64,000 bases of DNA from positions 1 through 64,000 of the forward strand of contig JAECUM010001880.1 of assembly GCA_016617855.1 (NCBI GenBank), written 5' to 3'. The stretch comes from Megalonaias nervosa. Lineage: Eukaryota > Mollusca > Bivalvia > Unionida > Unionidae. The translations under genes and the position numbers were made by a program. A model generated the notes under the pieces. It saw only the letters and a list, made by a program, of their open reading frames with translations. It ran no database searches and was not told the DNA's origin. The first letter of the stretch is position 1. Every line of letters starts with the position of its first letter. Positions 39,120 to 50,205 of this stretch are shown here, piece by piece.

Positions 39120-39560
39120 ACAATAATATTACTAATCCTATAGAAATATGGACTCCTTAGTGGTTGTTCAGCCAATCCGATGCAAGATAACATCATTGAC
39201 CTCCATCAATCTTGCTTATTATCGAACCTATCTGAGACAATATATGCTGATATCTTGATGATACAAGTATATATTCCATGTTTAATAAAAATTAGATCAG
39301 AAATATGTTCTCTGTAATGGTACCAATGTCAGCCAAACAGATGCAAGATCTCTTCATTACTATTCGATCTCTTTGAAGATATTGATGGTATAAACCTATA
39401 CTTCAAACTAGATCAAAATCGTATAAAAAATATGGCCTCCAGAGAGTTAACAACCAAATGTTTACGGACGCACAACCGACGCCAGACACATGGCCATACC
39501 ATTAACTCACTCGACTTTAAAGCCAAGTGAGCTACAAAAGGCTATACAATTAACTCATCC
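39120..39560 (+). repeat. Mollusc-type tandem repeat ending GCCAAGTGAGCTACAAAA
   Basis: Two units (about 39160-39310 and 39315-39450) share GATGCAAGAT, TCTTGATGATA-like and TAAAAATATGG-like segments. They are followed by ACGGACGCACAACCGACGCC and a GTGAGCTACAAAA end. Confidence 0.5.
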
Positions 39561-39643
39561 ATACTTGTCTTTTTGATCCATCATATATTTTTGCATGACA
39601 AGTTTACAATGTTATGCTTTGGGGGGGGGGGGGTAATCAACTG

Positions 39644-39703
39644 TTTATATCTTTCTCTGAAGGGTCTCATTCTTTTATATCTTTCTCTGAAGGGTCTCAT
39701 TCT
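39644..39703 (+). repeat. 30-bp perfect tandem duplication beside a G13 run
   Basis: Units 39644-39673 and 39674-39703 are identical. A run of 13 G lies just before at 39621-39633. Confidence 0.9.
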
Positions 39704-40654
39704 GTGTTTGAGATAAAATGGGACAAAATGCAATAGGTTACAAAAAGGACATAACTAGTACTGTGAGAACTAAAATAGCACCATAACACTTGATAAAAAC
39801 TTTGCTAGTCGAGTGACATCATTCCAGTTCGTTCTACATCAACTCTCTGAATATGTGGCTAGTTGAAGGTTTCAATCGTCCCACTGTCTCACTGGATGCA
39901 GCTGAAAGAAACTAATCCAGTCAAATTGCTTGTTACTGATCCAATAATAATGATCTCTACATTTACCAGGGTAGATAATCATTGCAGCCTCCGTAGACAG
40001 CAACACCTGTCACATGTCAGTTTCTCTTACTTAAACCGTTTTTTGTAGTCAAAACATATGTATATAAGTTGAAGAAAATTCAGTTATCCTCAAGATAACT
40101 ATCCCAGCCCCCCCCCCCAACACACACACACACAAACACACACGCGACCTTGGAAATTTAATCAGTCGAAGAGAGCTGTTCGTCAGTCATTTAATGTCGT
40201 TCGCTACGGGGAGTAACTCTTTCGTCCGCGAGAGGGTACTTATTCAAAATACTACCTAGGTTCCCATACCAAGGGGGTCATTGTCAACGAAGTGAATCGA
40301 CTACCTTTGACTGCAAATATGATGCGGTCATGTTTCCACTTTCCATGTTCTTTAGGCCAAACATCATCGTCGCGGGTAACGGGCGAACATTCACTACGTT
40401 CCCTTATCGAGAATGTACCGTATTGTTCTCCGTGGCTTGCGATGATGTCCCTCCAGTAGCAATTGTAAATAACCAAGAAGTTAGAGTCAGTTTCTGATAA
40501 ACGTTTGTATTTAGCAACGAATGGTATCTTTTAAATATGTACATACCATTATGTTGAAGTCACCAGAGAAAAATTCGTTCCATGGGTGCTAGTGATTGCT
40601 TGCTAAGCTGAAAAAAGAAAAATACCACATGATTGGATAGATTGATAGAGCAGG

Positions 40655-40930
40655 GCCGGATTAAAGGTGGCACAGGTGGCAGGTGCCTCGAGCTCCCCTA
40701 GTCATGTCCTCCACCCGCACCCCACCCACCACCCCGTTTACCGAGGATAACATTACATGTTTTTAAATAAAACATATATAGGTCCAAACCGGACAATACT
40801 TAAACCAACATAGCTTAAATAACTATACACATATAAATGACAGTTTAGCGACTGCTTTTAGGGTGCATTGGACATCTACAGGCCCCCACCCCATCATAAG
40901 TGTAACTTGGCCCCCAATCGATACCTGAGA
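40655..40930 (+). repeat. Transposon-like repeat starting CAGGGCCGGATTAA
   Basis: CAGGGCCGGATTAA is an end sequence common to non-autonomous DNA transposons in many animals (from memory). It is followed by GGTGGCACAGGTGGCAGGTGCC and, later, CCCC-rich text. The matching right end was not found. Confidence 0.35.
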
Positions 40931-41330
40931 TAGAGCCGTCAAATGAAATGCAGTTTTGTATAATATATAAGTTCAGGGAGAAGTAGGGTCGGTTTATTAA
41001 TATACAGTCGTTTATTCAATAACAAGAACATCATGGCATTCTAAATAAATAGCATATCAAAATAATGTTCACCACTTTTATGTTAGGTAAATGACCTAAT
41101 CAAGGATGTTAGATATCATTCAAAATGCGATACGAATTATGTGGTGTTTATTGTCCTGAATTGATATGCTTTCCAAGTCTGCGCTCTCACGTGTTCATCT
41201 TTGACATGCATAAAATTCTTTTCTTTTTGATTTAAGTAAGATATGCCTGGTACGCCATCTCCTTCACGGAAGATTAGAGATTCCATGAGTATTTATGACC
41301 CCGTCGCGGAATGGTTTGATTCGGTGATTG

Positions 41331-41475
41331 GATTTTTTTAACGTAGCTTTAACAGTTTTTCAGTCATATCGCTACGATGTCTGCAGTGTGGCAGTTTATA
41401 GTGATGTCTAGCACTGGGGCATCATGCCACAGACAGGTAGCATATGTCCCACCCAGTCACATTATCCTGACACCG
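41331..41475 (-). mobile_element. SINE family A, 5'-truncated copy
   Basis: The reverse complement follows 6460-6600: GGTGTCAGGATAATGTGACT at the start and the GACTGAAAAACTGTTAAAGCTACGTT tail at the end. The tRNA head is missing, as usual for 5' truncation. Confidence 0.85.
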
Positions 41476-42029
41476 GAATGGTGTGAATATTATGTATATC
41501 AACAGTGCATTACTACCGACTCATCTAAAACAAAAAGCAGTTTTGTAGACTATAGGACAGAAAAATACTAGCACGATGGGTTATTTGACGAACAATGTAA
41601 TCTTGGCAGAACAAAGTCTCTAATTTGTGAACAAGTATTCCATTGTACTTAAGTATTTGAGTTATAATATAACCAATTATCATTCGTCTTCGCTACGAAA
41701 TACATATTAAGTACTGGGATTACATAACTGCATTACGTTGCGGGTTTCGTGATCATTTATTCTAAATCTTATATGGCTTTCTTCTGGATCTGTATCATCA
41801 AAGTAACAATAAAACGCCAGCAGCTTCAATGCCCCTAAACATTTAGAATTTATTTCCTATTTGATGGATATCACGAAACATACTCTAAAGCTTAATATCT
41901 ATAGCTTCGTAAAACACATTCTGAACATAAAAATAAAACTTCAGGAATCAAAGAGTTTCATCAAGACGAGCTCTTTCCGTTATTACCTGATATAGTATGA
42001 TACATGACTTTATATTGACACACTACAGT

Positions 42030-42285
42030 AACTTATTCGGCCGTGTCTTGGTAGGATTCGAACCCAATAGTATAATTATTTTATCCATTGGTAAGGTTTG
42101 ACACATTTAAATGTATCACCGTATGATAGTCAAACTCAGACACTTACCCATAACTTTGAACTCAGACCAATACTATAGCTGGCCAAGGTGTAAGGCATGA
42201 TTTAAACCCAACCACCAACCCCCACTCTTCTGGATGCGAGTCTGGCACGCTCACCACTGAGAAGAGTCTGCTCTAGAACTAAAAA
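42030..42285 (-). mobile_element. tRNA-like SINE fragments
   Basis: The minus strand at 42045-42075 contains GGGTTCGAATCCTACC (B box). At 42190-42280 CTCAGTGGTGAGCGTGCC with a later GGTTGGGTTTAAATC gives an A and B box pair. Whether this is one or two insertions is unclear. Confidence 0.45.
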
Positions 42286-43185
42286 TTAAGGGGTCAAATC
42301 TCCCCTCGATTTGTTAAAAAAGAGAGGTATTTTATAAATATTGGAGGGATTTCATGAAATAATAATGGTTGGGTGTGTACAATTTATGCGAGATTTCCGC
42401 TCAGTCGGTTGATCTTTCGGCGCAGTTGTAGAAATCAATGAACTTATCCATCATGAGTCCTAGAATAGACCATGACGGATCCACCGCAGCAATTTCTGCG
42501 AACTAAGAATAGCATTTCAATAACGAGAGCTGCGTAAAACAGATGGCACAGCGTTGGACTCGATGGCCACAGCATCCATACCCGCCCAGACCAGGCCATG
42601 TCTGCTACCTCAGTGTCTTTGTGAAAGACATTTACCTTCCATTACCTCGGCAATAATGTTGAAACAGAGACTCATTAATAGCTATTAAACAAAGAAGGAA
42701 TGCTGTAAATGCTTTGCTAGGACGCTGTTTATCAACATATTGTACTAGTGCAATCTAACCGATATGAAAGAAGGTACAGATGTCCAAGGGTGCATGAATG
42801 TATTCACATAATGATAACGTTGGCAAATGAAAGTAAATTATTGTGTTGCATGGCAGAAACAAAATTATATTTTTATTTCAATTCAATACTGTATTGGCAT
42901 ACGCATGCACATGCACATAGAGTACTATAACAGAAACTCTAAAAGGGTAATCAACAAAAACAAAATGATAACTAAAAGATGGACGAATGTGAATAATCAT
43001 CAGAACAAAGTACTGTAATAATCCAAATTTATTATTTTAAACGCTTCATAAACAAATTTGCTTGATGTATATATTGTTTTCATATTAAAAGAAGATAACA
43101 ACTGATTGCACGTACATGTGGATTGTTTGTTCCAGAAGTACCTTTCAATTTAAGTTTATAAGTTCGGTTAGGTTTTGTGTTTATG

Positions 43186-43325
43186 GTATAACAACACAAA
43201 TAGGTCATTTAGTGCCGAGGTAATGACTGTAAAGCGCTTTGCCCAAGGAGACACCACGATCAAATCGAACCCTTAAATCTTCGGTGGCGAATCTGGGACA
43301 CTTACCAACTAGCCACCTCTGTTTA
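43186..43325 (-). mobile_element. tRNA-derived SINE, family C-like copy
   Basis: Minus strand: GAGGTGGCTAGTTGGTAAGTG (A box) and AAGGGTTCGATTTGATC (B box), then CCTTGGGCAAAGCGCTTTACAG, matching the body order of the 34940-35150 copy. Confidence 0.6.
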
Positions 43326-43404
43326 TAAGCTTACATGAAAATTAGGACTTGTATATACTAAACATGCTAAAAATAAAACCATAATCATCATCAATGTAAC
43401 GGTT

Positions 43405-43575
43405 GTCACACATCATACAATATATTTCATTTCTGTCAATTCTATTCTTTTCATACCTCACAGCTTCAGTTCTCAAATTATTAGAAGATACTGAAAGTAT
43501 TGTAACAGCCAGTCATTGGTTATGGTTACACATGAATATGAAATAATGATCGAGGTCGAAATCAGTTTAAATATG
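43405..43575 (-). pseudogene. LINE 3'-end fragment
   Basis: Minus-strand reading matches the C-terminal part of the 24929-27330 LINE: DFDLDHYF, then SVSSNNLRTEAVRYEKNRIDRNE and YCMMC. Only about 170 bases remain. Confidence 0.7.
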
Positions 43576-44221
43576 TTTTAGAAGTTCATCCAATGGAATC
43601 GCACAGTCCTTCCTGCACTCCATCACTCACCTCTAAACAACCAAACAGGGCGAATGCAGGGTTATATAAATTACTGCATTTTTGCTTCGACAATATATTT
43701 CACCAGATGTTATTGAAGGTCATGGCCACAAGACGTGTGAGCATGGGATTTCATTCAAAAAGGACACAACTTTGATACTGAACGATTGAAATACAGAGAG
43801 AGCAAGAACAACCAATGATAAAACAATAGGCATTGGACACACGCTTACTGCGGAACCATGGATAGCGAAGTTGCATCATAGTATTATTTTGTTAAACAAT
43901 ACTTAATGAATTCGTACGAAATCTAATTAGTAATGATAAAATATAGCTACAAGTCGACATAAGTTTGTTGATTTCATTGGCAAGTATGTCTTTAAAATTA
44001 TGAACCTAACAAAAATGTTCTTTCAGCTAAAAGTGCCTACTGTAGGAATGCAATTACTTTCTGGAATTTGATGAAGCTTATGTACAATATAACAATGTAC
44101 CAATAGGTAACTGAGTTTAGGAGTTCCTGCAAATCAAGACACAGTACTCAGAAAAAGAGAAAATTCAGAGCAAGCTTCACTATGACATCTTACGTTTATT
44201 GATATCATTCATGCACAACAG

Positions 44222-45437
44222 ACATGTCCAATTTCATCCAGCGCGGAGGCCACATTACGAGTTTTAAAGATGATGTAAATCTAACCGGATAAAGGCAGGT
44301 CGCTGTATTTTGCACATGCCTGACACTCCCGCAACTTGATAATGCATTCAATTGCCATCATGAATGCAATCTATATGTAGTCATGTGACTACAAATGCAA
44401 ATGACGAGGATCAGGTCAAATTTCATCAACGCTGTACCTTCTACTCGTCTGTCAGTGGATTAAAGATATAATGAATGCAATGGTCGGTATTTCTGAGAAA
44501 TTAAATCATATTCCTATCGATTTTATGCAAGTACATCTCGATGAAAGGTCGTTCAAGTTTGCTTGGTCGGCTAATAAGCGGCTACCCTATGCCGACACCA
44601 AATGGTGTCGGCGAATTCCAAATTTTCGATAGGCAATGGACTCTGTCCCTACACCCCAGCATAAATGTCAAGATATCGAAAACGGGGTGGCAAGGGTCAA
44701 AGGAAACTCGGACTACCTACTGCACTGGTTTTAAAATTAGGGTATGTATGAAGACTTTTAAAAACAAAATATACTAAGCATTTCATGTAATGGGCTAAAC
44801 TAGCTCAATTAGATGCACAAATCAATTTCGGGATTATTTCTTTTCTTAATCTGGTGGAAAAAAAGTGCTTGGTTCGGCAACTAAAAACGGACGGTCGGCC
44901 GACCGGAAACGCTTTTTCGGTTTGTTTTGTTTGATTTTTTTATTATTATTTTTTTTTATTTCGGTTGCTTTGGTTTTGTTTTGTTCTTTTCTTTTTGATT
45001 TTATGTAAAAAAAAAAATATTTTTTATTTATTTATTTTTTTTTTTTTTGCCTAAGAGGCAATATTCTGCTGATCTTGTCGTTCACCGATCAAATCAAAAT
45101 TTCACGTTTCTGAAAGTCTCACACTTCATTCAGAAGATATCGCTAACAACAGCGAATCTCCCTGACACAAGTTTCCAAAACTTTATTTGATAGGATACTA
45201 ACAATAAGTGGACTGGAAATTCCAAAGGTCATCAGAACATGAACTTTTATCGGTATCTGTCAGATCTCCACGTATAGATGTAGACATATGGTTTCAATCA
45301 GAATGGTGCAACTACCTCCATGGCGCAGGTATGATAACCAGTTTTAAAGCTGATGTAAATATAACTGGATCAAAACAGGTCGGCACATGCCTGACACTCC
45401 TTGAACTTGATAACGCATTCAAACTTTATCGATAAAC
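44222..45437 (+). repeat. Two related segments about 1.07 kb apart with coding-like similarity
   Basis: 44222-44356 and 45295-45437 share AGTTTTAAAG.TGATGTAAAT, then ACATGCCTGACACTCC and ACTTGATAA.GCATTCAA. In one frame both read ITSFK.DVN.TG and CLTL..LDNAF. The second lies in an open frame from 45208 to 45435. I recognise no protein family; decayed exon or transposon pieces are both possible. Confidence 0.5.
44925..45050 (+). repeat. T-rich low-complexity tract
   Basis: Long T runs broken by ATT and GGTT blocks. Confidence 0.8.
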
Positions 45438-45706
45438 TTATTTATGGATTCTAGGAATCTTTACCAAAAGAAGCTGACGGAAATCCGCCTCAACACGTTC
45501 ACCCCATCAACACATTAACAATGCATTTGAACTATACGATAAGAATCATTATTATATGCTCATTTTTTTCTCCGTTAACTTTACAATGTCAGAATCGTCC
45601 AATATTTACCGATATTGCACCCGCGAACTTAATTCATATTGAATTCACGCGAATAAAGGAACTACTTTCTATTGTAAACAAACAATTTGTTTCTGAATGA
45701 ACTAAA

Positions 45707-45764
45707 GCAGATGCTTCATGGACTGCCACATACCAGCAGATGTTTCATGGACTGCCACATATCA
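45707..45764 (+). repeat. 29-bp tandem duplication
   Basis: Units 45707-45735 and 45736-45764 (GCAGATG.TTCATGGACTGC), differing at two positions. Confidence 0.85.
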
Positions 45765-46050
45765 GCAGCTTTGGTACATTCCGCGTTAACTTTTCTGATG
45801 CAATGTTTCAGATTTAGGCTAGCTATAGACGCCAGACAGGTTCCTTACAAATAACATGCAAGTTATAAGACATAAACTGTCTTCTTTAGCTGGTAATAAA
45901 AATGGCAAAAATATACTTACAATTTTACGTCCTGAATTTCCTCAGAATGTACTTTTTTAGTTCTGCAAATCCGAATTACATGAGCCATGTCATGGGTTCT
46001 TAAGGTTGATCACACATTTAGAAATTGTACTGTAATTTCGAGTATATTCC

Positions 46051-46120
46051 AAGTGCAGTTACATCCTCCTTACTGCACTCATTTTAAGTGCAGTTACATC
46101 CTCCTTACTGCACTCAAAAT
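46051..46120 (+). repeat. 35-bp perfect tandem duplication
   Basis: Units 46051-46085 and 46086-46120. Each unit itself contains the inverted pair AGTGCAG and CTGCACT. Confidence 0.85.
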
Positions 46121-46683
46121 GAAATAAACATCAAATTCCACATCGTCTTTTCGATAATTGCAATTGAAAGACTTCATATTTTTCCCACATTATGAACTGA
46201 ATCATTCAATGACAGAACAGAAACACGCATGCCGATGTCAACACACTTCTGCCTCACTGCTTCAATACGATGTATTTCATGTAGAATTTGGTACAGACGC
46301 TGCTGGAATCCGATGTAAGTTACTAAATCCAGACCATAATCACGAAATTGCGTCGAATCGACAAAAATACAAAAACGTATTCATTCCAGATCAAATGGAA
46401 AAGTTGTTGCAATGCTCATTCATTCACAATATGGCTCCAAATTTCAATTTTAAGTAGACCAAACGCCATTTTCTTTCGAAACTTACGTCTAGCGCGCGAC
46501 CAACTTCAAATTTATCTGGGCGGAGTTACCTGAGCATTAATAATGTTGTTGTGTAATGATGCATCTACTCTTGTGTATTTAGTTTGGAATACGGCATACA
46601 TTCAGTTACTTTGTTTCTTGTAGTGTATTTTTGTTTATATATTTAAGCCTTGGGTAGAATAAAAAAATGAGCATATAATAAAA

Positions 46684-46810
46684 AGGTTACTGCATTTGTA
46701 TTGGAAAATATGAACTCGTTTTGTCGGATGGATATACTGCACTCCCAAGGTCGTGCAGTATAGCCATCCGAAAAACTCGTTCATATTTTCCCATACAAAT
46801 GCAGTAACCT
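46684..46810. repeat. Near-perfect 127-bp palindrome
   Basis: Arms 46684-46742 and 46752-46810 pair almost throughout (AGGTTACTGCATTTGTA with TACAAATGCAGTAACCT, and CGGATGG.TATACTGCAC with its complement), with a loop of about 9 bases. It may be a palindromic MITE flanked by a TA. Confidence 0.9.
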
Positions 46811-47195
46811 ATAAATACGAAACAGTCTAGATTACTAATATATACTAGCTCGTGTTAGGGAAAAGTAGTAATCGTATATAAATTGGCAGCTGCAACTTGC
46901 TTGGTTATTCCATTGGCAAAACACACAATCTATGTATAGAACTCATCTAAATATAGAAAAAAAGACCAATCGTCACCGGCACTGATTGAGGACCTAAAGA
47001 AACGAATGGAAACACCATTATATTAAAACTTCAGAAACTTACATTTCTAAATGCTCATGATCAGGCAGTTATTTCTCAGTATAGGCTCATCCTTGATGCA
47101 AGCTTCTTTGCGGAGAACACCATCTGCATTAAACACATGTTATCCATTCCTCACCTAATGAATCGGGTGCTACTTTTATCATCGATTGTTACTAT

Positions 47196-47362
47196 GAGTA
47201 GTAAGTAAAATGGAGGTTTCTAGCTCAGAGACCCTATTTTTCTCGAAACAAATACAAAGACGTATTTTTGAGGCCTGTATTGAAACCACCCTAACCACAC
47301 CCATCAGGTTAGACAAATTATTTTGTGAAGTACTTGCACTTTTGAGATTATTTTATTTCTAA
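47196..47362 (+). repeat. Left terminal inverted repeat of the older Polinton-like element
   Basis: Matches the reverse complement of 52406-52584 over about 170 bases with scattered differences. Best-conserved blocks are GCTCAGAGACCCTATTTTT, CAAAGACGTATTTTTGA and ACCCTAACCACACCCA. The outer end begins near AGTAGTA, in line with the AG-type ends of Polintons. A clean 6-bp target duplication could not be made out. Confidence 0.9.
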
Positions 47363-47399
47363 AGTTTTGACAAAATTTAATACCCTATCATCACCATAC

Positions 47400-49400
47400 T
47401 TATTTATAATTGTTTTCATACCTGCAAACTCTCATTGGAAGAATATCTGTTAACATACTGTCAGTAATACGAAATTCATGTATTAAATCGTCCATATCGT
47501 ATTTTATACCGCGCATATAAGATCCTATCTGATAAAATAATTTTTTTATAAGTGATACTTGCTGGTTTACAAGCACTTTTTTCATCTCAAGTCGAGGCTC
47601 AATTTTTTTTTTTTTTTAACACGCTGTTGCAAGAGAAGCACCAACAACGGATATTATTAACGAAAACGGGTTTAATGATGCTCCACTTGAAATTAAACCA
47701 GAGCCGGTCATTAGTAGTGGTAAATATGATATTACCCGAAATATTCTGCTATAGTATTTGTAACATTATTTTACACACCAAAGGTTTTTGTGATAAAACT
47801 TATAATACTGCATTAGTGTGTCCACATCCATCATTATACAATATTTGTTTACAATTTTTATACAATGACAAAAGTTCTAGTAACAACAATTAAATCAAGA
47901 AACTCACGGAACTTACTATTGTTAGGATCAGCTATAAAATCTCTATACTCGTCATAAACATCCGACGAAGTATCTTTGTATCGTTCATCTGTTAATACCT
48001 CATTTTTCTTTAACCAGCTGTAGGAATCAAACGAGTTTTCTACTTCATGTTAAACAAATCTGTTTCATTTACCAAAGTACCTTATTCTCTTTCTGTTTCG
48101 TCGATAAATCCAAGTACCAAGCTTATTTGATCCAACGTAAAACTTTTCAGGTCAAGATGTTGTCTGATAATTGCGTATGCGACTATGAAATTTTTTAGCA
48201 GTACTTTTCGGAGTTTGACTCTATTAACTCGGTAAAGACAAATAGCAGAACTTATTTGTAACATTAAATTTTAATATGGTTTCATGAGTATTTTCTCAAC
48301 TTCAGTGTAATAATTTCGTATTGACAATTGTCTAAAGCATTGGAGTGATGGCAGCGGAACATCATCTTCTTCACTGATGTTGTAGTAAGAATCAATCTTT
48401 TCTTCCAACTTTGTTGATTCGACGTCTTTAAAAAGAAAAACTTTTCTCGCTCAACATCATTGAAATTATCAATTTCCTCGTCAAGATTTTTGATTATCGC
48501 TAGAGATTTGTTAACAATAATCAGATCAAATTCAGGTTTTTCACGTATCATTGTTAAAATTGCGTTTAAGTAAGCTTTGATTATTAACTCTGTATCTGCT
48601 GACATATCAACAATTCTAAGTAGGGTTTGTTTGTCGTGGTAATACATACCCAGATGCTTAAAACTTTCTCGTTTTAAAAAGCTCTCGCGTAACTTTTTGT
48701 TTCTTCTTAATTTTATTTTTTAGCTTCCACTAGTTTGTTAAGACAATCATGATTGACGTTTAATCGTTTTTCTTCCCGCGCTCTTCCATCATAAGCTCGT
48801 GCTTTTATTAGATCTTATTGTATTGTCTATATTTTTCTTGTTAAGCTCAAGCAATATTTTTAGCAGGATTTCAACTTGCTTTTGTTCGTCGAGACAATCA
48901 TCAAGATGACAGTATCTGCTGTTTTTATTGCTTCTCTTAGTTGTGGTCTTCGCATATGCATAATGCGAGCAAAATTACCTTCACTTTCTGACAATATTGG
49001 ATTATTTAATGAATTAATGTTAAGATATTTCATATTTTGTATTTTGTTCCCTGCTTGTGATTTGTCGCTAACATGTGTTGTAGAAGCATTTCTGAAGATG
49101 TTAAAAATATAGTAAACTTCTCCGGCAACGGTTATAATTGCTGGTTCAGAAAATTATTCTACAGCATACGATTAAATTTAATCGCAATGATCATACCTGA
49201 TCGTCGAGCGTGTATATTTGAAATGCTGTCCATCCTGGAAAATATAGCTTCTGCAGCGACAACGAAAATACAAAAATATAAACATTGTGTTGTGTTGATC
49301 GGTGAAATCTGATAAAATATTGCGTCGTTGAAATATACGTAATTGTTGTACTATTTAATATTGTCTAGTTAATATCATCGTTTGATCTTTCCAATCGCCA
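47400..49400 (-). pseudogene. Decayed unknown genes of the older Polinton-like element
   Basis: Between the left terminal repeat and the fibre-like gene the minus strand shows several short open pieces separated by stops and shifts: 49000-48650, 48647-48282 (121 codons), 48264-48082, about 48060-47890 and 47585-47400. They are rich in lysine, glutamate, leucine and isoleucine with heptad-like spacing (for example LAIIKNLDEEIDNF), suggesting helical or coiled-coil virion proteins. I recognise no family. The number of original genes cannot be decided. Confidence 0.4.
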
Positions 49401-49419
49401 AGCATAAATTCACCCAACA

Positions 49420-50205
49420 CTAGAGCTTAATCGGCCGCGCAAATGAGATTGCCATATATATCAACTGCAACGGGACATTTGACTTTAAGTCAAAAGTTTG
49501 CAGTTCTCCGTTAGTCGTCCATTCTTGACCGTCCACAACAGCGAAAGCGTGATGAGGATAATTTCCAGGATACCTCAAATCTAAGTCTGTTATTATTTGC
49601 CTCACAAAGTGTTGGAATATACCCAACATTGTTTTTGTTCGTTTTACACCCACCGATAGATAAGCTTGTTATCGTCAACAGATTTTAGCTGAGCATGACT
49701 CACCGCTTGTGTATTATCAACGATTGCTGGCGGATATGCAGTTTCCAATCCAATATTTTTTTACTTGACATATTAATATTGCCTGTAACCGTTCCACTGG
49801 TTTTATTAAGCTTGTTATTATCTAAGTATTTCAACTGCAGATAACTTACTGCTGGACTTTGAACCAAATTTGCTGGCGGATATGCAGTTTCCAACCCAAT
49901 AATTTTTTACTTGACATATCAATGTTTCCAGTTACTGTTCCGCCAGTTTTATCAAGCTTGTTGTCATCTACAACTTTTAGCTGAGCATAACATCCTGCTT
50001 GTGTGTTTTTCATATTTACTGGCGGATATAATATTTCAAGATCGAGCACTCGTTGATTTGAAATAGGCAAGTTTCCAGTCATTGTATCTCCAGATTTTTT
50101 TACAAACGCTGATAGATCAACTTTACCGTTTGTTTTTACAGTTGTGTCGGCAGAAACCGATCCGGTTAGTGTTGTTCCGAATTTTGTGTAATAATTCGCA
50201 GCTAA
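49420..50205 (-). pseudogene. Fibre-like gene with phage-tail-fibre-type repeats, broken
   Basis: Reading on the minus strand from about 50205, the product has at least three copies of a repeat built around SGDTMTGN or GTVTGNI.MSSKK followed by a proline-rich YPP.N segment and a NKL.KT segment. T.TGN repeats of this kind are characteristic of bacteriophage tail fibres. After a frame change near 49700 a C-terminal part (49653-49420) follows, with VDGQEWTTNGELQTFDLKS. At least two shifts or stops break the frame. The 5' end is cut by the deletion junction with PolB. The likely original role is a receptor-binding or surface fibre. Confidence 0.65.

Noticed and set aside
46158..46457. 99-codon frame with a PDHNHE segment recalling FAR1/MULE-type zinc regions
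   Set aside because: Only one HxH-like motif, no partner cysteines in the usual spacing and no transposase core nearby.
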